DNA of 64,000 nt, from the NCBI GenBank assembly GCA_004369045.1, contig ML213508.1, positions 587,748-651,747 on the forward strand, written 5' to 3'. Position 1 is the stretch's first letter. Each line of letters begins with the position of its first letter. The position numbers and the translations under genes are program-made. Below, piece after piece: positions 34,687-48,817 of this stretch. The stretch is from Heliocybe sulcata (lineage: Eukaryota > Basidiomycota > Agaricomycetes > Gloeophyllales > Gloeophyllaceae). The notes beneath the pieces were generated by a model. The model was not told the DNA's origin. It searched no databases and was given only the letters and a program-made list of their open reading frames with translations.

Positions 34687-35142
34687 CGATCTTGGACGGC
34701 GCGCCGCTTCGATCTGCTTTCTGTCGCCGTTATGATAATGTTTTCATCGTAGGTCACCTGGGATGCAAATGTGCTATAATACATTATTTGTACAACATTT
34801 TGAAATTGTTACAGGGAGGATCGAAGGCTTTAACTAATCGAACTTCACTCTGGGAGGCTGTACTCTGCGTAGGTCGTCGCGAACCCGGGAGGACGACAAT
34901 GTGAAAGCCAGGAGTCAGGGTCATCTAGGTGCGTTCTGCGTAGTGCCTTCTTTCCTTTCTGACTGTCTTGGCATAGGTGGTACTTCAAAGGCCCCGTGCA
35001 TTGTTCATGACGCTCGTCTGAACTGCCAGGGTGGCTGCTCTGCAGCCTCTGCAGAAGATGTGAGCGTGTGCCGATGTGGGACAGCGAGGACGACATACCA
35101 TGCTTTCAAAACAATTGATTGCCGTCTGAAGTGTTCCCCAGC
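34687..35142. other. Convergent intergenic region
   Basis: It lies between the F-box gene (+) and the small gene (-). No supported coding sequence. Confidence 0.5.
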
Positions 35143-35529
35143 CTACGTCTTCGACTCCGACTTCGACTTCGACTTCCTGCCCGCCTTGATATCGTCTAGG
35201 TACATCTGCGCCACCGGGATCAAGTGCCGCGGGCGCGAGGGCCCGTCGAACAAGATCGGTGTCGGCCCCGACCTTGGGGGCTGCACCGCGGGGCTCGAGT
35301 TCGTCGTCGTGGTGTGTCGCGGGGGCGCGGCTGCGACGGGCGAGTCGGAGATATCGAACGGTCGCGATGGCCCGCTGAAGAAATAGGAGGTACAGAACTC
35401 TGTGGGGGTGGGCGCAGTAAATGTAGATGATGCGGGGGAGTGAGCTGTGTGCATGCTCTCGCGGGGACGGATGTGGCCGCGGACGCGGATGGGGTTGAGG
35501 GACTGACGAATTTGCGAGGTGGCTGACAT
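35143..35529 (-). CDS. Small low-complexity hypothetical protein
   Basis: A single open frame of 128 residues starting MSATSQIRQSLNPIRVRGHI. The middle is rich in Pro, Thr and Ser. A motif is repeated: SYFFSGPSRPFDISDSP and ILFDGPSRPRHLIPVAQMY. The C-terminus is a basic run of KSKSKSESK type, possibly a nuclear or RNA-binding tail. The duplicated GPSRP motif and the non-random composition favour a real gene over chance. No family is recognised. An upstream ATG at 35626 opens a different frame, MKSTEIQLPPTRYKARLTL, and could be a first exon, but no convincing splice joins them. Confidence 0.45.
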   Translation of the reverse strand: MSATSQIRQSLNPIRVRGHIRPRESMHTAHSPASSTFTAPTPTEFCTSYFFSGPSRPFDISDSPVAAAPPRHTTTTNSSPAVQPPRSGPTPILFDGPSRPRHLIPVAQMYLDDIKAGRKSKSKSESKT

Positions 35530-36418
35530 ACCGCTTGAAAGGTGTGGTGGAGGGAAGTTTGGTGTTAGACAAGGTAAGACGTGCTTTATACCTTGTCGGA
35601 GGCAGTTGGATCTCAGTTGACTTCATAGGCGACCACTCTATCTTTGCCTTGGCGGATTTCGCGGGTGCGAGCTACAGCAGAAGATCAAGGAGGTGACAAA
35701 GGCGGGAATGGTGCGGGTGAGCGGAACAATACTACACCATGTCGTCCACTGACTTTCACTAGGACAGGTGTATATCATTGAGGAGGTCGAATTGATGAGA
35801 AAAGCCTTGTGTACGTGCGAGATTGACTTGTCGTGTGCCTCAAGCGTTGATTGAGCCTCTGGTGTTCAGAAAGGTGAGTAAGCGCTCAATCTCCGAGAGG
35901 AGCGGACTTAGTCCTGGCGCCATGGTTGAACAATACGCCGTGCTAATTGAACGGCGGGTGGTATCAATGCGATACTTCCTGGCGATACTTCGCTACCGGC
36001 CCATTCCTGACCGACCGGGCCGTTCAGACTGGCCACGAACATTGAATCATATTATCGTACGTAACAGTCACGTGCTGTCACAGTCCTGACACGTGACAAA
36101 CCGCAACGAGTGGTGGGCCGATATCTATAGACATATCACCGAAGCAGAAGCGGACCTCTTATGCCCTACTCCCAGGTCAGATCTTTGTTTCATGCTTATG
36201 CTAGATGCGATGTTCACTGGACAAGTACCTGGAATATAGCTGACAACTGGATGTCTCCAGAAGTGGTGATACAGATGCTGTGCCGGATGAGCTGCAGCGG
36301 GATGACATATAGTTATAATTGAGTTATCTTCTCTGAGACTGCAGTCGCAAGAAGACATATTATTCCTTTAGGCAATATACATCGAAAGACGCCTGATGCA
36401 TAGCGGTCTGCTTCTGGC
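35530..36418. other. Intergenic region with inverted E-box pair
   Basis: No supported gene. It contains an inverted repeat with two CACGTG cores at 36067-36097. It lies upstream of the small gene and downstream of aldo/keto reductase 1. Confidence 0.5.
36067..36097. promoter_or_regulatory. Inverted repeat with paired CACGTG sites
   Basis: gtcacgtg at 36067-36074 and cacgtgac at 36090-36097 form perfect 8-base inverted arms around a 15-base spacer. CACGTG is the binding core of fungal bHLH factors (Cbf1, Pho4, Tye7 type). The site could serve the small gene at 35.5 kb; this is inference. Confidence 0.5.
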
Positions 36419-37735
36419 TCACTCTCCCTTCCATTCCCCCAGCGTAATGCAGTCATATACCATGATGGCCGCATACTCCTGCGGGTACCGTCCACCCACC
36501 ACATCTGCCGCCTCAACCGAACTTTTAAGCTCTTTAAGATCCTCTGGAGAAAGGACGAGGTCGGCCGCCTTGGCATTCTCTTCCAGTCGCTCGATCGTCC
36601 TCATCCCAGGAATGGGGACCATGTCGGGGTATGTATTTAGTATCCACGCCAGCGCAACTTGACTAGGCTTGGCGCCGTACTTCTCGCCGACGCTGCTGAA
36701 TTTGTCCAATAACGCGAGATTTTTGGGCATATTCTCCTCTGAGAATCGTGGCATAATCAGGCGCATATCGTCTGCGTCGAAGTCGCTTCGAGACTTATAC
36801 CTAAGTGCGTGTGAGCGTTCATACTATTTGGAGGGAGTATAGTCACAACCTCCCAGTTATCAGACCTAGAAATGGGAGCGGAGTCAGCGCATTCCTTGAG
36901 AGAGAATGCAAGTAAAGGTCGTACCGCGCCCAAGAGGAGAGTAAGCCACTACGCCCACGCCCAGATCTCGTGCTGCCGACAAGAATCCGGTATGCTCGAT
37001 CTCAAGTTCAAAAGGACTGAATTCCATTTGACAGGCTATGATCTTGTCTCCCACTCCTGGGACAGCTTTGGCCCGCCTGAGAACCTCGACGCTGCACTCG
37101 CTTAGTCCGAAGTACTTTACTACACCGGCCTCGATGAGAGGCTTCACAGTCTCCATCACGACTGAGTTACGAACATCAATGATAGGGCGGCCATCATAGA
37201 AATGCATCACACCTTCAATAGGAACCTCGGGATCAACGCGATGTTGGTACCACAGGTCGATATATGTCGTTCCAAGCTCCTTGAGAGAGTTCTCCAGCTG
37301 ACGTTTCATGTAGGACGGTCTACTGTTAGGCTTTGGAGCAGCTCCGGGAGTCATGTCGAAGGATCCGAATTTTGTGGCCAAGAATATCTCTGAGCGGCGG
37401 CCTGTCTGAGAGAACCATTTACCGATAGTAGCCTCGGCTAACGATTGCTAGTCAGTCATAGACGCTCAACGATGTCGGGTTCAGACTTACAAGTTCCGTA
37501 GACGTCCGCAGTATCCCAGAATGTCACGCCGCGGTCTGCAGCAGAACTCAACATCTCCAGTGCTTTGCTCTCGTCCGTCTTCCCGTACCAAGCTCCGATC
37601 CCTACGAAGATATTCTGTCATTGTTGAGACACATACTTTAGGCTGACATAGCTCACCCATCGCGCCCAGTCCGATCGCGCTGACTTCCGGGCCATTGCGA
37701 CCAAGCTTGCGTTTCGGAAATTCCACGATAGCCAT
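36419..37735 (-). CDS. Aldo/keto reductase 1 (AKR13/YakC-like)
   Basis: NADPH-dependent reductase of aldehydes and ketones. It starts MAIVEFPKRKLGRNGPEVSA with IGLGAMG. Exon 2 supplies IGAWYGKTDESKALEM and the catalytic Asp and Tyr in FWDTADVYG. LWYQHRVDPEVPIE has the active-site His. FGLSECSVEVLRRAKAV and IACQMEFSPFELEIE follow, then VVAYSPLGRG. The cofactor end is PKNLALLDKFSSVGEKYGAK, VALAWILNTYPDMVPIPGMR and RLEENAKAADLVLS. A 51-nt stop-free intron (37212-37162) sits between VPIE and VVMETVKPLI; read through, it adds 17 foreign residues. A 16-nt microexon at 36850-36865 encodes LITG and restores GRGLITGRYKSRSDFD. The ~320-residue spliced protein has the normal family length. Confidence 0.9.
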
Positions 37736-38993
37736 AATTGCCAGACTTCAGCTTGTGTTGTAGCCCATTGGGCCTCCGCGTCCTTTATATGCTGACTATC
37801 TGTGGGCGCTTAACGCGCTCCTGTACGGACGGCTGACGACGCCTCCCGGCACACGCGTTACAGGGTCACCACTCCTATAGCATCATCAGTGCATGTGCTG
37901 AGAGTGTGTGTGTCGCTCGGCCTGCGCTTGCGCGTCCTGGCGACTAGGTAGCAAGTCGGGCGGTGCGTTCCCCAAGGGGAGCACTGAACGCCTACCTCCC
38001 TGTCCAGGATTCCAGGATGACCATGCGGTGTTCCGCGACCGTAACTTAGACTAGGATACCTGGAGTGAGTTGACTGTCAGATCCAGCAGTAGTTCACTGG
38101 CTCATACGTGAAGACAATTGTCGTCGTTACTCTGCGATAATGCCGAGGGGCCTGCACCAGCCTGAGTGTCGGGCTAGACATGATAGATACCTAGAATAGT
38201 GTAGCTCCTTTCGGATACGGCGTCCAAGAGGGTATAGATTATAGTTAGGAAAAAGAATAGAACGCACCAGCCTAGCCTTCATTCGAGCGTCTCTCCGTCT
38301 GTAAATCGGGTTTTCATGAGGATGACATAGAACCAGTTGGAATTACAAGAACAATAACTCGTTCGCTTCTCCGATACACCTTTATCCTTCCCACCGTGAC
38401 CTCTCTCAGCACCAGCACTCGCCCGTCGTACACCCAACGCCCGCAAGCAAACCGTAACGCACGCCTACTGAGATGCAAAAGTAGGCAGTGCAACAAGGCG
38501 CGTTGCCAGAAAATAGAAAATGAGGCGAAGAAGTCCATTAGAAATGGAAATTCGATAGATATGTATAAGAAGAGGATATATCCGAGGTATACAGACAATG
38601 AACGTGAAGCGTCGTGACGTTGATTAGAATGCGGGGTAAAAGATGCAACGGGGGGGTATTAAAGACTTGCAAAAAAGCGTAACGTGTCGTACCGACTTAT
38701 GAACCGAATGTATGCATTGCCATGATGAGCTTGATCCGAATAAATGCCAATAAGATCTCGTGAAGCAGACGATTGCAGCTGGTCGTGAAAATGCAGTGGA
38801 TGGATTAACGCGGAAAAAATGTATATGCACGAATAGGGAAGCATTAAAGGGTCCTAACAAAGCAAAGGCAAGCAGGGACGGAAAGAAAAGGTGGCAGACG
38901 GCTGTTTTGAGGTTTGCGGAGCAGAGTTCGGTGCAGGGAGCAAGAGAAACCGGCCGCCAGAGGTGAACGCGCGGCGATAAATAGTCCAAGGGA
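37736..38993. other. Intergenic region
   Basis: About 1.26 kb. Open frames at 38314-38598 and 38624-38989 on the reverse strand have no domains. A g-rich run lies at about 38650. Nothing was recognised. The left part should include the aldo/keto reductase 1 promoter. Confidence 0.5.
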
Positions 38994-41058
38994 TCAGCAG
39001 CGCGAGAGCGCTTCGCTCGATCTCATACTTAACCAGTCGTGGTCGTCATACCCTCCTGCGCCCCGGACCTTCACCTTTCGAGGCAAGTCCATCGCAAGCG
39101 TAAACTCTGCGTCCCCAATCACCGGGTGTTTCTTGGACAGAGGCTGGCACAGGAGCGAATCGGGAGACAGTTGCGGAAGACGGTGGAGCACTGGTCGGTC
39201 GTGGTCGAGCATGTCCAAGGGGTCCGGAGCAGATATCGAAGCTGATAGAGAGCTAAGGGAGTCCAGAGGAACAGGGTGGGGATGCAGCGAGGCGCGCATG
39301 CTCTTCGTTCTCCGCCGCACATGCGGAGGTGGTGGACTGGAGGACCGCCGAGCCTGCATATCGCCCTGACCATCGTCCGCACCGAACGGATGGTCCTCAG
39401 GAGCGTCCGGGTTCTGCGCCGAATACGCAGGCGGCAGACCCTGATGCTGTCTCGGGACCCACTCTCCAAGCGGCACATCCTCCATCCGCCCCTCGTCATC
39501 GTCCTCCGACACAGGGAACAAGCACGCCATATCGCTCTCGCGGCTCACAATCTCCAGCTTCCCACTCCCCCCAAACGTCGGGCTTAGCGGCCTGCTCGGT
39601 ATCTCGCGCTCATCCCAGCTCTCATCGTCGTCGTCATCGTCCCACACCGACACCCACTCCTCGCCGGCGCTAACGGGTACGCACCGCGCGAGCGGGCTGC
39701 TCCGCACGGGCATACTCAGGCCGAGGCCGGAGGCGCCGTGGCCGAGCGCGCCCAAAATGCCGACGCGTGCGCCGTTCGACCACGCACGCCGGCGGGACTT
39801 GATCTCCAGTACGCTGAGGACGTGGTCCTGCTCGCCCGTGATGGACTGCTGGACGTTCATGTGCAGATGCAGCAGGTGCGTGAGGCGCGAGAGTGGCGGA
39901 TGCGGGCCCGCAGAGGTGTACGAGCGCTTGTGGGCTCGTTTGCCAGGGGAGGGTATGGGGAGAGAGGGAGGCGGGAAGTACGAGTCTTGCTGCTGCTTAG
40001 GCGAAGTCGGCGAGGGTAGGACGGGTGAGCTCGGGGAGGAGGGCAGACTCTCGTGCATGCTGTCTGTTGGTGTATGGACAGAGCTGCCATCGGTCTCGGT
40101 CTCCAAGCTCTCACCGTCTCCGGGACCTTCCTCGTCCTCGTCCCAGAACATGTCGCCCTCTCCCTCGACTTCGCTCCCGCCGACGATCTGCCTGCCACAC
40201 GTCCAGCCAATCTGCCCATCCGACGTCCGCATCTCCCTGAGACCACGCTCCTCAGCGAGCTCGCGCATACGGCGCTGCGCCCTCCCGATCATGGATTGCA
40301 TAATCCATGTATAGTATCCGCCAGGGCTAAGACGGGATAGAAGCTCGGGCAAGACAAAGAGGCGATAGGTGTCAGTCAAGGTGGATCGTGCGCGGCGCCG
40401 GAGTTGCTTCCCTGACAAGGGAATTTGAGAAGGGAGCAAAGGAAGCTGGGGCGGTGCCTGGACGACTGCCGGCGGAGCGGGAGGATCGCGAGAAGGCGCA
40501 TGATGGTGGGCGGAGTGAGGAACGAGAGACCTATGCGAATGTTAGTGGGCATATGCGCCTGATTCAGGGATGCACGTACGCGACTAAAGACATGAGCAGC
40601 GATCGCTGCTTCTTATGCTTCACGGGCCCATCAGTAGGCTTAATGGTATTAGTGCTAGACTGTCTGGAGTGGTGCTGGTTCTCTTCGACACCTGCTGACC
40701 GCTCCTTTTCATTCTCTTTCGCGGACGAGTTGACGTCGTTCAACACGCTCTCCAACGCTTTTACACACCTGTTGGCAGTCCCTCCGACGATTGGCCACTC
40801 TTCCCTCTGTCCATCCACAAAGACACACGTGATAGTCTCCGCGCAAAGGTCAAAGGTCACCTCCTGCAAGACGCACACGACCCATGCCGACTTGTCAAGA
40901 GCATGTATAGAACCGGGAAGCTCTAGTTCAGAGGTCGCCAGCCGTTGGAGCTGCAGGTGCCAAGAAGGAGGAGGAGGAAGGGACTGAGCGAGGGGGGGAA
41001 AGGACAGGGTGAACAAGACCGTCGGAGAGGGGGGTTGGGGTACGAGTCGAATTAACAT
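38994..41058 (-). CDS. Conserved hypothetical protein, Ser/Pro/acid-rich
   Basis: Two exons: 41058 to about 40578 and about 40530 to 38994, joined over a short intron near 40530-40577 (GTACGT donor, CATAG acceptor; phase 2). It starts MLIRLVPQPPSPTVLFTLS. The first ~160 residues look folded (SAWVVCVLQEVTFDLCAETI, CVFVDGQREEWPIVGGTANR), followed by a basic/Ser stretch. A conserved helix lies in TLTDTYRLFVLPELLSRLSP with GGYYTWIMQSMIGRAQRRMR. The remainder is disordered, with acidic clusters (DDDDDDESWDERE) and many SPxx sites. About 665 residues. No domain name is known to me. There is no signal peptide or membrane segment. The many Ser-Pro sites suggest phosphorylation by proline-directed kinases (inference). 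Confidence 0.75.
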
Positions 41059-42486
41059 TCTTGCAGAACTGGTAAAGAACGTCGGTCGGTGTTTTTGAGG
41101 TTATTATATAGTTTTGATTATATAAAATCCTGGGTGTGGGTGAGCCAGGGCCGGTGGATGTTACTTGCATATCGCGCGTCAGCCACACGCGACAAAGGCG
41201 ACAAAGAGGAGACATACGATGAGTATTATAGAAACAGCGCAGAACGCGTTCCAAGGCACGATTATGGGTTCAAACGAGTTCTGAAACTGGTAGAATTCCG
41301 GGGTAATGCTTTGGATAGGACTCTTCACTGACCGGAGCGCGGCCCTAGCAACTATGGAGGCTATCGCTGTGGCTTGGACAACGCTGTGCTCAACGTCGAC
41401 GGCAGCGACGGCGAGTACAGAGTAAAGAGGGATATGGGTCCAGCTGGCCAGAAGGAGAAAGGCGTCACAGAGAATATCAGGGCCTTTATTTACTGCCTTC
41501 ACCGGCTAAAATTCGCGAGCCTGGCGAGAAGGTGATCGTCGGGTGGCTGACCGCCATAAGGTACCCCTCCCTTTCTGCACGCCTCCTTCCTTCCTCCCTC
41601 GTCAGCCATCGCATTTATGCATTGTGTGCATTGTGCATACGCATGCATTAATAGAGGCAGAGTATCGCAGCGACACCGGGATCAGCAGTATGCACTAGGA
41701 ATATTATCGATTACCGCATATGTCAGACGGAAGCATACTGCCCATCTTCTTGGAAAGATAAGTCCTGCGATATCCACATCCTGCCGCCGGGCCCACCGAC
41801 GCGCAGAACTGGACCGCAGCTCGACGGTCTGAGCGGTGTCAGTGGCATCGTATGTCATGATTTGCTTATCGAAAAATGGTATGTCGGAACCTTTCCCTCA
41901 TAACAGACTGCTTCGAAGATGTCGTTATGACGGCTTCTTACTCCCAGATCATCACGGGTACATTCAAGCTTTACTCTCCAGAGTTTCCCCAAGTTCACAC
42001 CGGAGGCATCCTTACAGGTGGTATGACGGAAGTCTATCAGGGCCCTTTGATGCAATCACACATGAGGCTCGCGGCGCAGATAATCCCGCCCAGAGGAGAG
42101 TTTTGCAGTGAAATGTCGCGGTCTTATGTACGGAGAGTCGGCGAGCCATCCGCGACACGAGTCCGCCTCACGACATCGGATTTGCTTCGGCAGGACGGTA
42201 TTCCAGCCTGCAGGTCGCTTGGCCATGGATAACAGGTCAACCGGAACCTTCTCAATCCGGCGACTTTCCCGTGCTCTCCGCGACGCGGGAGCTGATATGG
42301 CAGGCACAAGTACTCCGATCATTCATACAATATTCTTGCAATATATGGGATGAAATGCAGTGAGTTCATGAACAGTAAAAATACATAATGATACTGGACC
42401 AGAGTAATTGTTCTTCCGAGGTCAAACGGTCCAAGCTGTCCAAGCTGTCCGGGAGATGCAGATGCTCAACCGGGCCTACCTCGCAA
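41059..42486. other. Intergenic region
   Basis: About 1.4 kb. A reverse frame at 41179-41502 (107 residues) is hydrophobic but has no family and no splice context. Short gtccaagct repeats occur near 42427-42448. No gene is supported. The left end should contain the promoter of the hypothetical gene. Confidence 0.5.
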
Positions 42487-44744
42487 CTACGTAGCAGCTC
42501 TATGCGAATGCGCCATAGTAGGCTGCGACGTCGACGACGCGATCGCCGTCATAGTCGCGCCCGCGTTCGTCCTGCCCACCGGCACAGCCGGGGGCTTCCT
42601 CCTCCTAGGCGGCGGGGTGGGCGGGGCCGACCGATGACTGCTCAAGCTCTCCGTCTTCTTCATTGGCGTTGGCGCAACAGGCGGCACCGCAGCAGCCATG
42701 TCCGCCACCGCTGGGAACGATGGACTCAGCGCGCCCAACGAGTCCGCACGATGCTCCCGCGCCGACGCCGGCGCCCACTCCACTGGCGTCGACGTACCGC
42801 TATTGTCCAGCGACGAAGCAGTATCTCGCCGCTTCGGCGCAACAGGCGGGGCCCGCGCGGAGGCGACAAGCGGCAGGCTTGATGAGCTTTCGTTAGCTGG
42901 CTTTCCTTTGAGATTCGCCAGGTTCCGCGATGCAAGGCCAGACCCAGACGCGCCGACGGCCTTCATATTGTCCACACTCCTACACGACTTGAGTGTCTTT
43001 GCTCGCGTCCGCTCTTTCTCCACCTGTGGTGCTGCCAGGAACCCATTCTGAATGGTGGGGCTGATAGCGGATGTCCCAGCCGCGGCGACGTGGTCGTTAC
43101 TGGGACTCGCCACACGGGCGTCCGCTCCAGGTTGTGGGTATGCGGATCTCGACTTCGCCTTGCTCTCTCCGCTCGTCTTCCGAAACTGCACGCACCAGTC
43201 CCCGCTCAAGCACCTCTCCACCAGCCGCTTTGTCGTCGGGTTCACGTCTCGGATGTCCTCGTTTTCGATCAGCGACTCGAGAGTGCGCACGATCTGCGGG
43301 CGTTTGTACGGGACAGTGCGTAGCTGCGTCTTCGTAAGCAGAGGGTTCAGCACGCGCAAGAAGGTATGTCGCAACTTCGAGGGAGAAAGGGAGCGGAGTG
43401 AGTCTATGTCCGAGTACAAGTGATAGTTGAAGGGAGGTAGTACCGATTCATTCTCGTTGTCCTCGTCGAGGTCCGCGAGCTCGCGAAGGAACACGTCCAC
43501 TAAGACACAGAGATCGTTCGTGTAGAAGTACTCCGACGTGCCCTTGGTGGTGAAAAGGAGGTATAGGATCTTGAGCACAAGCAGCTGCATACACCTGTCT
43601 TCCGGCGTCCGTCCTACCAAGCCGGGCGTGAGTAAAAGGTGATAGACCATTATAGACAGACATACCCGCTCTGTTAAGCATGAATATCAGGTTTTCGCCG
43701 AATGTCATGCTGGAGCCCAGACGTCTCATCAGAACCCGTAACACACGGTTTTGCGCCTCGGGCTTAGGTCCGTCATGGTGAGCTTTATCCGCAGGGCTGA
43801 GCGAAGCCACCATGAACTGTTCATTCAGTGCTACCTGCGATAAAGTTAGTAATACATCAGGTTTCTGAAGCACATGGCTTACGATCAGCTTGATCACGGA
43901 ATAATTAAACGTCTCGTCTTGCATGGTTCTCGTCTCCTCGACCAGATCGAACAGACGGTCGATGAAACTATCATCAAATACGCCTACAGTAGTGTCAGTA
44001 GTGACACAACAACAACAAAGCCCAAGGCACGCACGCAGATCATAAACAGACAATTTCTGCACCCTGCACACTTCGTACAGCAAACGCACAGACAGGGACC
44101 TCAGCTTCACCTCAATAGGGATCGTGAGACCTCTCGAGCCCGATGGCCCAGCGTTCCCGGAGTACGTGTCCTCCACGTCGGGGTCAATATCAATGAGAAT
44201 GTGATCTATAAAGAAGGGGACGAGAGGGTGCCAGCGTTTCTGTGAGCGGAGGAAGGTAGAGTTGCGCCGGCCATATATGAGCAAGACGTTGTAGAGGATG
44301 AATTGGCAATGTGGGTCCGTGTGCTACGTAACCATTAGGGCGCGTCGCAATCGCAGAGAATAGCACATACATTCTGTGCATCATCTACCAACAGCTCACA
44401 CATCCTTTCCGAGTGGAACTTGAACAGCTCCGACTCCAGCAGAAGCTGGCACGCATGCTCCATTTGCAGAGGACTTTGCAGGTATTGTTCTATACGAACC
44501 TATCAGTCTCCTATTCACTAAGTGCGTTGTTTTAATGCTCACCATGGTATACTGCCGCCAGCTGGATGTAGCGCCTTAATGTGGCGTCCAACTGGGATAG
44601 GGTAACATCATGGGGTATCCGCAAGATATCCTCCAGCTCTACGACGACCTCTCAGCATCCGCGACACTCCAAACAACAAATGCACTCACCCGACCAGAAC
44701 TGCTGAGCATTTTCAATAAAATACGAGACTCCAAAGACGTCCAT
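42487..44744 (-). CDS. LDB17: SPIN90/Ldb17-like actin-nucleation regulator
   Basis: Homologue of yeast Ldb17, fission yeast Dip1 and animal SPIN90, which activate Arp2/3 at endocytic actin patches. It starts MDVFGVSYFIENAQQFWS at 44744. The SPIN90/Ldb17 leucine-rich domain spans most exons: LEDILRIPHDVTLSQLDATL, RYIQLAAVYHEQYLQSPLQM, CQLLLESELFKFHSERMCEL, LRSLSVRLLYEVCRVQKLSV, FGENLIFMLNRA, MQLLVLKILYLLFTTKGTSE and LRHTFLRVLNPLLTKTQLRT. After PTTKRLVERCLSGDWCV the protein is disordered with proline clusters (APPVAPKRR, PPTPPPRRRKPPAVPVG), likely SH3 ligands. Two stop-free introns of 51 nt (44034-43984) and 69 nt (43443-43375) must be removed to restore family spacing. About 650 residues. Confidence 0.9.
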
Positions 44745-45229
44745 GGTGAAGCAGGCTCGCCCAACAACTTGAAGATGGTTGACGGCCTATTTCTGTGATG
44801 ATAGATTGGCGCCCGCTCGATATTGCACAGGTCTCTAGATAGCCCTCAGCATCGACTTGATGGTAGTAAAACCCAGAAAATATGCGTTCATGTGTAAGAG
44901 TCGAGGCACCTTGCCGTCTGTGTCACAGCGCCACCATCGGAGCAATTCAGGGTCTCAAGCCTAATTGACGGGCGCTTAACCCAATACCGGCAGGGCCCTA
45001 CCGATCTCGCACAGATCTCCGTCTCCCAGCAGGAAGGTATCCGAATACCGAGTATTCAGCACTGTAGATAGATTGAGAACCAACTAATTCTACAGAAGAA
45101 TAGGCAACTGAAGGATTAGTAACATGTAGCTGTAGGTCACCATCGTACAATAGCCCCCTCCTCTTCCTTGCGACCCTATTCCAATACCAGATAACCCGCT
45201 GAAACAGACGCCACAACCGAACGGCGAAA
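44745..45229. other. Intergenic region between LDB17 and the kinase gene
   Basis: It holds the LDB17 promoter and the kinase 3' end. No gene is seen. Confidence 0.6.
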
Positions 45230-47482
<2,253 letters not shown>

Positions 47483-48817
47483 GTCTCTCGAGTAGGATTG
47501 AAGGAAAGCTGGCTGATTGATGGGCCTTTCGAGTCTGTTCTGAGCTGCGTAGGAACTGAGGGTAGTAGACAAAGCAACGGAAAGCTATATAGCGCGCAGT
47601 AGAAAGAACCACGGAGGAGAGAGAAAGCTGAAAGGCGTTTGTTATGCGACGTACATATATAGCTGAACAAAACACGCTTATACCTGCCAGCCTGGCAGTG
47701 TCCGATTCGAATCATAATAGATTAGAAGGCTCAGACCGAACCGAGCATAATGGGCGCTCTGCTGGACAGTAGCCCCTGCATCCGAGCACCGCCATTCTGC
47801 GTAAAGCAGTGCACGATTTGACAATAGCCCTGAACGTTAGCCAGGGTCTGTTCCACCGTAAATGGAAGGTGCAAATAGGACCCCGGTGGCTCAGGCTGAC
47901 ACCCTGCTTGCCTACTTGGTTCCATGAAAAGATATGGGTAGGAAATCTACAGGATGGTTGTTTTATTTTGTGGAGCTAGCTTACTGCTTCTGTCCTTATG
48001 AGTACGGACATCAGCAATATTAATGCGCTCGGGCGACGTGGAAGCCGATGCAAGTTCGAAAAGCTCCGAGTGAGTCACTCAGAAGGTTACTTTGGAAAGG
48101 AAGTCAAACTCGAGTTCAATTTAATTCTTCTGGCCATATGCGTTTGTCTACTTGCATTGATATTCATGACTTGCAAATGTCTATATGACAGCCAGCGGCT
48201 ACGGGGTCTCGCTTGTAATGAGGCTAATGTGACCAGACGTTTGGTTGTAACTGAGGCGGCCTTATATTCGTGATCATCGGCGTCGGTCTGCTCGGGATGC
48301 GGTCGTTGACACAGGTGTTACGACCATATAGCTGGGATACGCCCGACCATCTCGGGTGGATGCCGAGTACCAAGGGCGGAAACGAAGGAGCAGAGTCATC
48401 TTGTAAGCGCTTTCTCGACACCGTACGCTTCTGAGCGCTCATCAGCCTGTGCCAAACAAGTCAGAGAGCGCATTAATGCCGGTTTCGCATTATTGCTGCG
48501 GCAAGGCTCGGACATGAAAGATAGCCACCATCATCCTAACGTTCTGTGCTGTAGGCTCTATACAGTTTTCAAGGAAGCTCGCCCGAGTCCCGGACGAACG
48601 ACTCCGCTTTACCGGTATAACTACCAGATATATCGGTTTATACGACGAGACTGGAACTGCGGGTACCTCCGACTCTGAGCTGTCTCGTAAACCGGGCATA
48701 GATGGGGCACTGCGCCTTCACTTAGTGAAGTGACTCTTCGCTGGCGATCCTGCACTGGCCGCCAACAATTGCCTGCTTTCCCATCACCCTGACTCGGTGC
48801 CTTCGGCCCTACCAAGT
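47483..48817. other. Intergenic region, possible small membrane protein
   Basis: It contains the kinase promoter. A forward frame at 47998-48273 encodes 91 residues with one hydrophobic helix (LILLAICVCLLALIFMTC), but no relatives or expression signal could be seen, so it is not called as a gene. Confidence 0.45.

Noticed and set aside
35155-35185. Microsatellite of cttcga units
   Set aside because: It encodes the Ser-Lys-Glu-rich tail of the small reverse-strand gene, so it is explained by coding.
41179-41502. Hydrophobic 107-residue reverse open frame
   Set aside because: It lies in the promoter region of the hypothetical gene; no relatives or gene structure.
47998-48273. 91-residue forward frame with one membrane helix
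   Set aside because: Plausible but without homology or splice context; kept only as a note.
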